DNA of 64,000 nt, taken from JAIWNK01 sp964453115. GTDB lineage: Bacteria > Chloroflexota > Anaerolineae > Anaerolineales > Anaerolineaceae. The notes beneath the pieces were generated by a model. That model was not told the origin of the DNA and ran no database searches. It saw nothing but the letters and a program-made list of their open reading frames with translations. The translations under genes were made by a program, and so were the position numbers. Location: positions 62,001-126,000 of the forward strand of contig CAYVRT010000002.1 in the NCBI GenBank assembly GCA_964453115.1, read 5' to 3'. Of this stretch, positions 31,891-40,237 are shown piece by piece (the first letter of the stretch is position 1; every line of letters begins with the position of its first letter).

Positions 31891-34212
31891 CTAATTTCTA
31901 AATCGCCACATTATAACAAAACCAATCACAGCAAGAACACTCAACACCAAGCCAACCATCAACCACAGTGGACGATATTCAAACACAATTCTGTGCGTAC
32001 CTTCGGGAAGAAAAACCGCCCGAAACAGGTAATTTCCCTGCCAGAGTGTTTCCTCTTGATCATCCACAAAAACATACCAATAAGGATACCACAAATCTGA
32101 TAATACAAACCAGCCATCACTTGAAGAAACTGTCAAAATCTCAACCCGACTGTTTTTTTCAGACCATTCCAGCACCTCAAACTGTTTTTGATTTCCTGCC
32201 GATATGGCGACAGGCAAATCCTCATTTTGCTCAAGAACAACACAGCGTTCATCCTGCGCATATTGAATTTGTCTCTCCAAAGCCCGCCATGCAGCCTCCT
32301 CATCCCCAACCCACTCCGCACATCCATACCAATGAAACCGACTGGCACCTTCAACCCAATCCATCCGTACCACACCATCCAGGCCCACGCGCTGCCACCA
32401 ACTCACATTCATCAGCTCTAGCCAGCGCAATCGGTCTTCATCATTGCGCAGTTCCAAGGCCTCCATCCATTGTACATAACGCCCCGGCAACAAAGGATCG
32501 AAATTATTCACACTTGCCCGCCCCTCCAACAAATTCAAATTTGGTAAAAGCACCTTCCGCATTGCAACCGGGTCCTCATCAAATCGAAAATCCGTAAATC
32601 GCAAGAAGTTGCCAAACTTCAAAACATCCTCATCCTTAGCACTCAAATACATTCGTCCCGAAAATTGCGGCACATCATCCAATACGGCCTCATCCACATA
32701 CAACCGACCGCCCGTTCCAGGATTCAACCACCAGCCTGCAATTAACAAATCAATCACCAGCCAACCCACAACCCCCATCTTCCAATACTGATTAGCAGAC
32801 GCACCTTCATCAAATGGTTTGCGTAAACCCAACCAAAAAGCGCCCACAGCCCAAAAACCAGCCAAAGCCGAGGCATATAAAAATGTTGCCTCAATATTTG
32901 GCAATAACAGCCAGGCAGCCCCAGCCCCCAACATCACCGCAAGCGCGGCAACCAATCCGGTTCGCATCCGCCGTCGCAAACGGCCCACTGGTCTCTCCCA
33001 ATTGCCTGCCGCCATCCCCGCCAATAAAGTCAGCCCAAAAACAAACCACAACATATAACGCGCTGGCGCCTGAAACATATCAAAAGACGGTATATACCGA
33101 AACAAGAACGGAAAAATCGGCGTATGCTTCCCCAACGCCAACAACAAAGCCATCATCATCAACGCCCAACAAAACCTTATTCTAACCTGCTCACCAATCA
33201 CCCGCATTGCTGCATTCCGCCGCCAAGCACGCAACGTACTGATGCCCAACATAAAGGGAAGCAAGCCAATATAAATCGCATCTTCCCAATAAGAAGCATA
33301 CCCCCAATAATCACCACGCCCTGGATTTCCAAACCAATCCGGAGCAAAAAGTGTCAACAAGCGCCAGGGCCAGAAAGAATATGTCATTGCCCGTTCATAG
33401 TTATAAGCCGCTGCCCGTTGTGAAACAAACAAATATTCCGCTGTTGGCAGCAATTGCGCTGCCGCCAGACACACGCCCATTCCAATCCCAGCCCCGAAAC
33501 GTAGCCAGCTAGCCAACAAATCTCGCCAACCACCTCGCCCCCAGGCGCCCACCCCCACCCAGGCTGTCGCGAGCAACAAAGCATACCATGCAAATTGCGC
33601 ATGTCCGGCCAAAAGCATCAAACCGCTCACCAAAGCCAGCCTTAAAGAAAGCCAACGCCCTCCCCGTTCCATTCCACCAGGCATGGCAACATCACAAGCA
33701 GCATAGATCAACCAGGGCAACCATGCCGCTGTCCAAATCATACTAAAGAACCCCACTCTCGCAACCAATGTACCGCTCAATGCAAATGCCAGTCCAGCAA
33801 TTGCCTGACCAACATCATTCACTCCCACTCTACGTAACAAACGCGCCATCCCCAGTCCAGCCCATGCCAAATGTAATGCCACCAGCAATGTATGCGCCCA
33901 GGCTAAAGCCGGTACCCCCCCCAACAAAAAAAATATTCCCAGCAACCAACCTGGCGGATAGAACCACGCCAATTGATAATTTGCAAGCAGGGGCGCCCCC
34001 ATGCCATTCAATGGATTCCAAAGCGGAAGCAAACTTTCGCCATTGAAAATTTGTTCCCAGGCATAAGCTCTCCATGGAATAAACTGCAAAGCTGGCGTCC
34101 CCCAAAACAAACTCTGCCCGCTCAACATTGTAAACGAGAACAACAATAGCGGAGCCAAAATGATAACTATCTCGACCCAGTACAGGCCCCAGATACGCCG
34201 CAATCTCATCAT
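31891..34212 (-). CDS. YfhO-like large membrane protein, copy 2
   Basis: This 773-residue polytopic protein has about 12 helices and a large extracytoplasmic C-terminal domain. The N-terminal loop carries FIPWRAYAWEQIFNGESLLP and LWNPLNGMGAPLLANYQ, the YfhO/GT-C pattern in which loop Asp/Glu residues would bind a lipid-linked sugar. The C-terminus (SDLWYPYWYVFVDDQEETLW, then VEFEYRP-like FEYRPLW) closely parallels the 705-residue protein upstream, so they are paralogs. YfhO proteins glycosylate teichoic acids in Firmicutes; the substrate here is unknown. The start overlaps the previous stop (TAATG). Confidence 0.85.
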   Translation of the reverse strand: MMRLRRIWGLYWVEIVIILAPLLLFSFTMLSGQSLFWGTPALQFIPWRAYAWEQIFNGESLLPLWNPLNGMGAPLLANYQLAWFYPPGWLLGIFFLLGGVPALAWAHTLLVALHLAWAGLGMARLLRRVGVNDVGQAIAGLAFALSGTLVARVGFFSMIWTAAWLPWLIYAACDVAMPGGMERGGRWLSLRLALVSGLMLLAGHAQFAWYALLLATAWVGVGAWGRGGWRDLLASWLRFGAGIGMGVCLAAAQLLPTAEYLFVSQRAAAYNYERAMTYSFWPWRLLTLFAPDWFGNPGRGDYWGYASYWEDAIYIGLLPFMLGISTLRAWRRNAAMRVIGEQVRIRFCWALMMMALLLALGKHTPIFPFLFRYIPSFDMFQAPARYMLWFVFGLTLLAGMAAGNWERPVGRLRRRMRTGLVAALAVMLGAGAAWLLLPNIEATFLYASALAGFWAVGAFWLGLRKPFDEGASANQYWKMGVVGWLVIDLLIAGWWLNPGTGGRLYVDEAVLDDVPQFSGRMYLSAKDEDVLKFGNFLRFTDFRFDEDPVAMRKVLLPNLNLLEGRASVNNFDPLLPGRYVQWMEALELRNDEDRLRWLELMNVSWWQRVGLDGVVRMDWVEGASRFHWYGCAEWVGDEEAAWRALERQIQYAQDERCVVLEQNEDLPVAISAGNQKQFEVLEWSEKNSRVEILTVSSSDGWFVLSDLWYPYWYVFVDDQEETLWQGNYLFRAVFLPEGTHRIVFEYRPLWLMVGLVLSVLAVIGFVIMWRFRN

Positions 34213-35846
34213 TAATCCACCAACTGTACTGCAAAAATTTGATATTCAGCACCAGCATATACCAGACGCAAATAATCTGCCGTCATTGGATTCCAGGCTT
34301 GCCAATTTTCGCAAACCTCCACCCGAGGGCATCTTCGCTCATTGGGTCCCCAAAACACATACTGCACATTGAATTCGCGCAGCAATATCTCACGGTCCAA
34401 TTCTGTTCCAACTGCGGAATAGAAACGCTCCACCCGGCTCCGTAACTCGACCAAATTTGTGCTTTCTGGCCCATGTCCAATTACAACCCGCACTGGCGCC
34501 CACGCAGCCAGGTAATTCGCCACCTGAAACGAAGCCACTACCACATCACCATGTTCAGCATTCTGCGCCAGATATTGATAGGCGCGAACCTCTGCCGCTG
34601 GACGAAACACCTGTGGTGAACGCTGCCAGGCTAGCATAGCTCCACCTGCAATCAAAAGCACTGCTGAAAGCGCTGTTGGTAAATAAACAAATCGCAACAA
34701 CCGTTCCTGCCATTTGGGTGTCAATCTCGTCATTCCCACCAGCAACAATGCAATCCACGCCACCCAAATGCCCTCCGGCAAACGGCGTTGCAAGTTATAA
34801 GGCGCATAAGCCAACACCGGAAAGACAGCCACCCAGCCCACCACCAACCACCCAACCCACGAGCGCGCCCAGATCAATTTTCTCACACCCAACCAGGCCA
34901 AAGGTAACACCAAGCCAAATGCCAGGCCATAATCCAACAAAGGCGGCGACAAAATCAAATTTTGTGAATGCCAAGATCGCATCTGCGGGTCAAGCTGCAA
35001 GGCAACAATTGTATATGCTACCAATGGCGCCGAAACCAGCCCCATTGCCACCGCCGCCCGAACAGAGCGCCGCCAGCGGCCCCAATCTGGTTCATAAGTT
35101 CTTCCCCAGCGCCAAACTGCACCAACAATCAGTCCATGCAGCCCAATCAAGCCCCAGCCAATCAGCACTGTCATCGGCTGCATAAAACCCAGCACCAACC
35201 AGAACAATCCACTTTTCAATCCGGCCAACCAGGCACTTTCCACATCTGCTGCAAGCAGGTAGCCACGCAATCCCCACAACAACATTGCCCTACCCACCGC
35301 CAAATGAGGTAAACCATACACCTGCAAAAAGCCAAAAGTTTCTGGTGAATAAAACTCCAGCGGCAGCCCTTTATACCATAGCTCCTGCAAACCCAACACA
35401 CTCAGCCACCCCAGCCCCCCGCCAACCGTCACCAATACTGTCCCCCAACGTCGCAGACGCACTTCGCCAACAAACAATGCCAAAAAATCATACGTTGCCA
35501 GCACATACAAAATTCCACCTAACCAGCGAAACAACTGGTACAACGCCACCATCTGCTCATGTTGTGCCAAGCCAGCAGTCAGTTTCCCCAACAAAAGATA
35601 TGGCATATACACCACCATTCCCCGTTGAGGATAAGCTGTGTACGGGGTTCGGAACAACCAATCACCAGCTCCCCCATTCAACATCTTGGCAATATAAGAA
35701 TTTCCATCCTCCACCCCAAACACAAACCCACCAAACACCCAGTTTGAATCCTGCGCCTGGTATCCCAAAAAATATGGGAGCGTACTAATGACCAGAATCA
35801 AAATTGCAAATTCCCAAACCCAGCGACGTTCCTGTTTTGTCACCAT
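34212..35846 (-). CDS. GT-C-like membrane protein, copy 2
   Basis: This 544-residue protein has about 11 helices. It shares with the 503-residue protein at 37965 a distinctive N-terminal loop (FGGFVFGVEDGNSYIAKM, then GDWLFRTPYTA) and a C-terminal NVQYVFWGPNERR segment, so the two are paralogs. The acidic loop after the first helix suggests a GT-C glycosyltransferase with a polyprenyl-phosphate sugar donor, but this is inferred. A GGAG site is 7 nt before the ATG. It lies 4 bp after one YfhO-like gene and overlaps the next by 1 bp. Confidence 0.8.
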   Translation of the reverse strand: MVTKQERRWVWEFAILILVISTLPYFLGYQAQDSNWVFGGFVFGVEDGNSYIAKMLNGGAGDWLFRTPYTAYPQRGMVVYMPYLLLGKLTAGLAQHEQMVALYQLFRWLGGILYVLATYDFLALFVGEVRLRRWGTVLVTVGGGLGWLSVLGLQELWYKGLPLEFYSPETFGFLQVYGLPHLAVGRAMLLWGLRGYLLAADVESAWLAGLKSGLFWLVLGFMQPMTVLIGWGLIGLHGLIVGAVWRWGRTYEPDWGRWRRSVRAAVAMGLVSAPLVAYTIVALQLDPQMRSWHSQNLILSPPLLDYGLAFGLVLPLAWLGVRKLIWARSWVGWLVVGWVAVFPVLAYAPYNLQRRLPEGIWVAWIALLLVGMTRLTPKWQERLLRFVYLPTALSAVLLIAGGAMLAWQRSPQVFRPAAEVRAYQYLAQNAEHGDVVVASFQVANYLAAWAPVRVVIGHGPESTNLVELRSRVERFYSAVGTELDREILLREFNVQYVFWGPNERRCPRVEVCENWQAWNPMTADYLRLVYAGAEYQIFAVQLVD

Positions 35847-35850
35847 CGCC

Positions 35851-37965
35851 TCACTCCTTCATCCCACCCAACCAACGAGATGCCGCCAGCATCATCAGCA
35901 CAGTGAGAAAAGAAATCCCCATTCCCAGAAAAACGGTTAAGGGACAGAATTCAAACTCAACTTTATGAGTCCCAGCATCCAAATTCACCCCGCGCAAAAC
36001 GCCCGCTGGAGACTGCAACACACTTTCATTGCCATCCACCCAAACCCGCCAGCCCGGATAAGCAATCTCTGAAACAACCAACAAGCCTGGTCCATCAGCT
36101 AAAAGCACCAACCGGTTGGGTTGCCATTCCAGTTCAACAGGACGAATCTCTCCCTCACCCAATGGAGCATTCGCATCCTGCACCCAGGCACGTGGCAAAG
36201 CCATCTGGTTCTCATATACCCGCAATTGATTCCAACGCTGCACAAGATTCAAACCAGATAGCGACCATTCCTCTTCCGTCACCAGATAACGGACATTTAA
36301 CAAACCCAATCGTTTCAAATCTGGAATCGCCCCATGGTTCGAAGCCGCAACCGTCTCGCCTTGCAAAGATGGCAGTGTCACATCATACCCATTCGCCGAA
36401 ACCCCACTTGCCAACGAGAAATACTCCACATACGCCGTCAATTGCATAGGATCAATTCCACTTGCAAATTCCAATCCCGCCTTTGCAGCTGCCTGCTGCG
36501 AAATGCGATATGAAGGAGAATAGACACGGAACAATCCAGCCCGTTGGGATAAGAACGCTGCTGCTTCTCCACCTTCTCCATACACTTCTGCTCGGCTACG
36601 AAACTGCACCGATTGCAGCATCACCCCAGCCAAATCTATCGCACAAACCAGTCCTAAAATTACAACCCAAAGCAGCGGTCTCAACCAATGTCGTTGCCGC
36701 GCAAAAACCAATCCGCCACAAACCAACAAAGCAGCCGCCCCCCAAACAAAATTCAATAGCACCCCATCCCCCATACGCCACATTCCCCAAGAAAGCAATA
36801 CCACAAAACCGATTAACGGCGTCATAAAGAAAAACGGATCCGGAAAAGGCCTTTCAGCCTGGTCATCCATCAGACGTTGCACAGCATCGGCCACAAGAAC
36901 CGCCAAAGCAAAACCACTCAAAAAAATCGCCCGTGAAGGCACGCGCATTAACCCCCATCCCGGAAGTGTCGCAACCCACTCCAAATATGGAATTGCAGAC
37001 CCCAAAGCATAAACAATCCCCAACACCGCCAACACCATCCACAACCAGGTGCGTCGGCGCAAATCTGGTGTAGCCGCATGATACACCCAACTCAACAACG
37101 CCCATGCTCCAGGATACAAAATCCATTCAGCATATCCATTGAAATCAGGGATCAATAATCCTAGCAACTTTTCAGGCGGCAGCGACAGTGTAAAACTCTC
37201 CATCGGCGTCAAATATTGTCTTGTGCTGAGCCCAACATATTCCACAAACGGCAACAAAAGCGGGGCCGCGAGCAAGATCCCCAAAATCAACAAACCAGCA
37301 CTCCCTGCGAGCCAACCCAAACGGCGATCCAGTCCCCCGCGTTGCAAAGCCATCCCATAGCCCCCCCACAACAACACCGCATAAGCCGCCCATCGCACAT
37401 CAGCCAACAATATCGCCGCCAAAATCACCGCTGGCAGCAAATACTGCCCCCAATACCCACTTTGTTGCTGACGCCTCCGCTCAGCCCATAATAACCAGGG
37501 TGTCCAACTAAGCGCATAAATTAACGTCACATGCCCCGCCGCCAAATGCGCTGTCAGTTTCGGCATCAAGGCAAAAAACAATGCCCCCAACCAGCAAGCC
37601 TCCAGCCTCAAACCCCGGCTCTCCAAAAAACGAAACATTCCCCATCCGCCCCACCAAAGATGGGCAAACAAAACCAGATTCAACCCCAATGGTTGTGGAA
37701 AAAAAATGGCTAGCCAGCCTGGCGGATACCAAACCCCCGATAGCGGATTGGCAGCAAATGGATACCCGCTGAAAATGGTATTTGACCACAATGGAATCTG
37801 CCCCCATTCAAACAATGAACGCCGCAGAAACAGCAAGTTTGGCAAATGACTGATAGACAGATCTGAATATAAAGAACGCAATGGATATAGAAACTGCCCC
37901 AAATGCAGCAACCAACCAGCGAACGGTAAAACCAACAATAGTCCATACATCCAGCGACGCTTCAT
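35851..37965 (-). CDS. YfhO-like large membrane protein, copy 1
   Basis: This 704-residue protein has about 12 helices and a C-terminal outer domain. The first loop contains SHLPNLLFLRRSLFEWGQIP and LWSNTIFSGYPFAANPLSG, matching the YfhO-type loop of the 773-residue paralog. The C-terminal motif AYPGWRVWVDGNE and GTHKVEFEFCP also match. Both copies would be membrane glycosyltransferases or related polymer-modifying proteins. The ATG at 37965 overlaps the preceding stop (TGATG); a TTG one codon earlier is less likely. Confidence 0.85.
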   Translation of the reverse strand: MKRRWMYGLLLVLPFAGWLLHLGQFLYPLRSLYSDLSISHLPNLLFLRRSLFEWGQIPLWSNTIFSGYPFAANPLSGVWYPPGWLAIFFPQPLGLNLVLFAHLWWGGWGMFRFLESRGLRLEACWLGALFFALMPKLTAHLAAGHVTLIYALSWTPWLLWAERRRQQQSGYWGQYLLPAVILAAILLADVRWAAYAVLLWGGYGMALQRGGLDRRLGWLAGSAGLLILGILLAAPLLLPFVEYVGLSTRQYLTPMESFTLSLPPEKLLGLLIPDFNGYAEWILYPGAWALLSWVYHAATPDLRRRTWLWMVLAVLGIVYALGSAIPYLEWVATLPGWGLMRVPSRAIFLSGFALAVLVADAVQRLMDDQAERPFPDPFFFMTPLIGFVVLLSWGMWRMGDGVLLNFVWGAAALLVCGGLVFARQRHWLRPLLWVVILGLVCAIDLAGVMLQSVQFRSRAEVYGEGGEAAAFLSQRAGLFRVYSPSYRISQQAAAKAGLEFASGIDPMQLTAYVEYFSLASGVSANGYDVTLPSLQGETVAASNHGAIPDLKRLGLLNVRYLVTEEEWSLSGLNLVQRWNQLRVYENQMALPRAWVQDANAPLGEGEIRPVELEWQPNRLVLLADGPGLLVVSEIAYPGWRVWVDGNESVLQSPAGVLRGVNLDAGTHKVEFEFCPLTVFLGMGISFLTVLMMLAASRWLGGMKE

Positions 37966-39476
37966 CAAGGCAAGTTCTCCACACGTAAAATTTTTACCTT
38001 CCCCGATTCAAACACAATCGGCAAACCATCCAGACCCAAAGCCAACCTCTCCCCATCCCAAAACACATACGATATCTGACGCTGTATCAAAAATTCTTTC
38101 ATCTCCTGCGGGTCATTCGCAGCAAAGAAAGATTCCACCGCATATTTTTCCCTGGAAGCATCTGCCGTCTCAAAAGGATGCCCATAGATCACCCGACACC
38201 CACACCAACCCGGAAGGAGCAATCCATACTCCGCATCTGCCAGTACAATCTCCCCTGACTGCGCATGTTTCTGCAGCCATTCCATACCTGCCACAACATC
38301 TTTCTCCAAATACACTCTAGAATCGCCCGTATAAGCAGCCATCAAACCACTGGTTAGAATTAATCCCCCCGTCAAAAGTGAGAGTAAAAAAACACCTCCG
38401 GCCAATTGGCGTCGTAGATTACTCCAGCCCACACCTACCAGCCAGCCAGCCGCCAGGCCAACAAGGGCAATGAAAAAGCCCAACATAAACCGGCGCTGCA
38501 ACCCCAAGGGAGCGTACATCAAACCAATCCCAGCAATCAACCAGGATAGCAACAAATATTTTCCAACCCGCTGTTGTTTCCACCACCACACAGCCCCTGG
38601 AACAGCCAACAGAAGAACAGGAGAAAAAGAAATGACCACATCCCAAACCGGGGGGGTTGGTGTCAAATTTTGCTCATTCCACTTGCTGAGAACCGGATCG
38701 CTCAAAGTTGCCAAAAATTGATACAAAACAAATCCACCGCCCGGCAAGCCAAACAAAACCAGCTCCTTCCAGCGCAAGCGGTGCTCAACCAGGCTTTGCC
38801 AACTCGCTGCCAGTCCCCATACCACCACCACTACCACCACCCCAAATGGCAAAACAACCCCCGTTGCCAATCCTAAAACAGCCATCACAAACCATTGGTG
38901 ACTTCCACGCATCGCTAATATGAAAAATCCAAGCATACAGGCCAACCCCAATGGGAAATGCGGATTTGCATACATCGAAAGAAATGGGTAAGCCTCCGCC
39001 ACCCAAAAATCCGCCGTCAACGCACCCCCCAACAACGCGACAACCCACCCCATCCCTCCCCCCAGTGCCGACAAACTCCATGCCCACTCAGCAGCTCGAC
39101 GCATCCCTTCAAAAATCGTCTCATAAAATAAACGCATCACCACCAACAAGCAAACTGCCGCCACCAAGCGCACACCATGAAACACCACAAATAAAGATAA
39201 TCCCAAAACTCTCGCCACATGACCCAAAAACAAATAAAATCCAAATAAATAAGCACCCGCACCTGGCTGCGCAGTAAATGGAAGGCGAAAGCGCCACTCT
39301 CCCATCCACCCCTGTCGCATCTTAGCTAGATACGAATTACCGTCAGCCAAATTAACCAAAAACCCACCAAAAACCTGCCCATCGCCACCTCTGATCGCCG
39401 CAAACACATAGGGCAATGCAATCAGCAGCAAGGTCAAAACCACTATTGGCCAAAAGATTTTCTGACGAATCATCAC
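37965..39476 (-). CDS. GT-C-like membrane protein, copy 1, first gene of the six-gene operon
   Basis: This 503-residue protein has about 11 helices and the loop FGGFLVNLADGNSYLAKMRQ then GEWRFRLPFTAQ, shared with the 544-residue paralog. The C-terminus has ISYVFWDGERLALG. Function is presumed to be glycosyl transfer on the outer face. The start is a GTG at 39476, placed exactly 6 nt after a TATACT box with no ribosome binding site, so the transcript appears leaderless; the next codon is ATG, which would serve equally. It heads an unbroken operon that ends with MoxR and DUF58. Confidence 0.8.
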   Translation of the reverse strand: MMIRQKIFWPIVVLTLLLIALPYVFAAIRGGDGQVFGGFLVNLADGNSYLAKMRQGWMGEWRFRLPFTAQPGAGAYLFGFYLFLGHVARVLGLSLFVVFHGVRLVAAVCLLVVMRLFYETIFEGMRRAAEWAWSLSALGGGMGWVVALLGGALTADFWVAEAYPFLSMYANPHFPLGLACMLGFFILAMRGSHQWFVMAVLGLATGVVLPFGVVVVVVVWGLAASWQSLVEHRLRWKELVLFGLPGGGFVLYQFLATLSDPVLSKWNEQNLTPTPPVWDVVISFSPVLLLAVPGAVWWWKQQRVGKYLLLSWLIAGIGLMYAPLGLQRRFMLGFFIALVGLAAGWLVGVGWSNLRRQLAGGVFLLSLLTGGLILTSGLMAAYTGDSRVYLEKDVVAGMEWLQKHAQSGEIVLADAEYGLLLPGWCGCRVIYGHPFETADASREKYAVESFFAANDPQEMKEFLIQRQISYVFWDGERLALGLDGLPIVFESGKVKILRVENLP

Positions 39477-39482
39477 AAATTA

Positions 39483-39491
39483 AGTATACCA
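39483..39491 (-). promoter_or_regulatory. Extended -10 promoter for the 39476-29617 operon (leaderless)
   Basis: On the minus strand TGGTATACT (39491-39483) is an extended -10 box. Six bases (TAATTT) separate it from the GTG start at 39476, so transcription should begin at the start codon. Confidence 0.6.
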
Positions 39492-39517
39492 ACAAACCAA
39501 CAACCCTTGCGATATTC

Positions 39518-39526
39518 TGCTATAAT
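39518..39526 (+). promoter_or_regulatory. Extended -10 promoter of the zinc-ribbon gene (leaderless)
   Basis: TGCTATAAT (39518-39526) is a perfect extended -10 box. Six bases (TTATTT) separate it from the ATG at 39533. There is no ribosome binding site, so the mRNA should begin at the ATG. Confidence 0.65.
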
Positions 39527-39532
39527 TTATTT

Positions 39533-40234
39533 ATGTCCCAGACTTTCCATCTTTACCAACTTCAGAAAATAGATAGCCAACTAGACCAGATTGATATCCG
39601 TCTGGGTGAAATTGAACGCGTCCTTTCCCAAGATCAACGCGTCCAACAAGCCAACCAGCATTTACAAACCGCCCAGTCCACACTCAAACAAGCACGCCAA
39701 GCCCTGCAAATTGCCGAAGCAAACGTCAAGGCACGCCAAATTAAAATCGAGCAAAGCGAATCAATTCTCTACGGCAGCATTAATCGAAGCCCCAAAGAGC
39801 TACAAGATTTACAAAATGAAATCGCCTCCCTAAAACGCAACCTCAACGCCCTTGAAAACGAACAACTTGAAGCAATGATTGCATTTGAAGAAGCAGAGCA
39901 AGCAGTTCAGCTAGCCGAAAAATTACTCAGCGAATCACAAGCCATGGTTAGCAGTCAAAATGCAGCACTCAATGGTGAAAGAGAACAATTGCTCAAAAAT
40001 CGGCAACGCCTGCAAACAGAGCGTCAGGCTGTCCAACCTCAAATTCAAAGCATCAATCTCGAAACCTACCAACGCCTTCGCCAACAGAAGAAAGGTCTCG
40101 CCATTGCACAAGTAGAAGATGAATCCTGTGCTGTCTGCGGTGGAAGCCTAACCCCTGCCGAATGCCAGGCGGCACGTTCCCCGCAAAAAATCGTTCACTG
40201 TCCCTCTTGCGGTCGCATTCTCTACAAAGGCTAA
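39533..40234 (+). CDS. Coiled-coil protein with C-terminal C4 zinc ribbon (DUF164 type)
   Basis: This 233-residue protein has ~185 residues of coiled coil, beginning LYQLQKIDSQLDQIDIRLGE, and a C-terminal zinc ribbon with two CxxC knuckles (CAVCGG and CPSCGR). This is the zf-RING_7/COG1579 family, found widely in bacteria and of uncertain function, with suggested nucleic-acid binding. The ATG at 39533 is chosen over an open frame extending to 39416, because the promoter ends 6 nt before it. The NACHT gene starts 3 bp after the stop, so the two form an operon. Confidence 0.9.
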   Translation: MSQTFHLYQLQKIDSQLDQIDIRLGEIERVLSQDQRVQQANQHLQTAQSTLKQARQALQIAEANVKARQIKIEQSESILYGSINRSPKELQDLQNEIASLKRNLNALENEQLEAMIAFEEAEQAVQLAEKLLSESQAMVSSQNAALNGEREQLLKNRQRLQTERQAVQPQIQSINLETYQRLRQQKKGLAIAQVEDESCAVCGGSLTPAECQAARSPQKIVHCPSCGRILYKG

Positions 40235-40237
40235 ATC

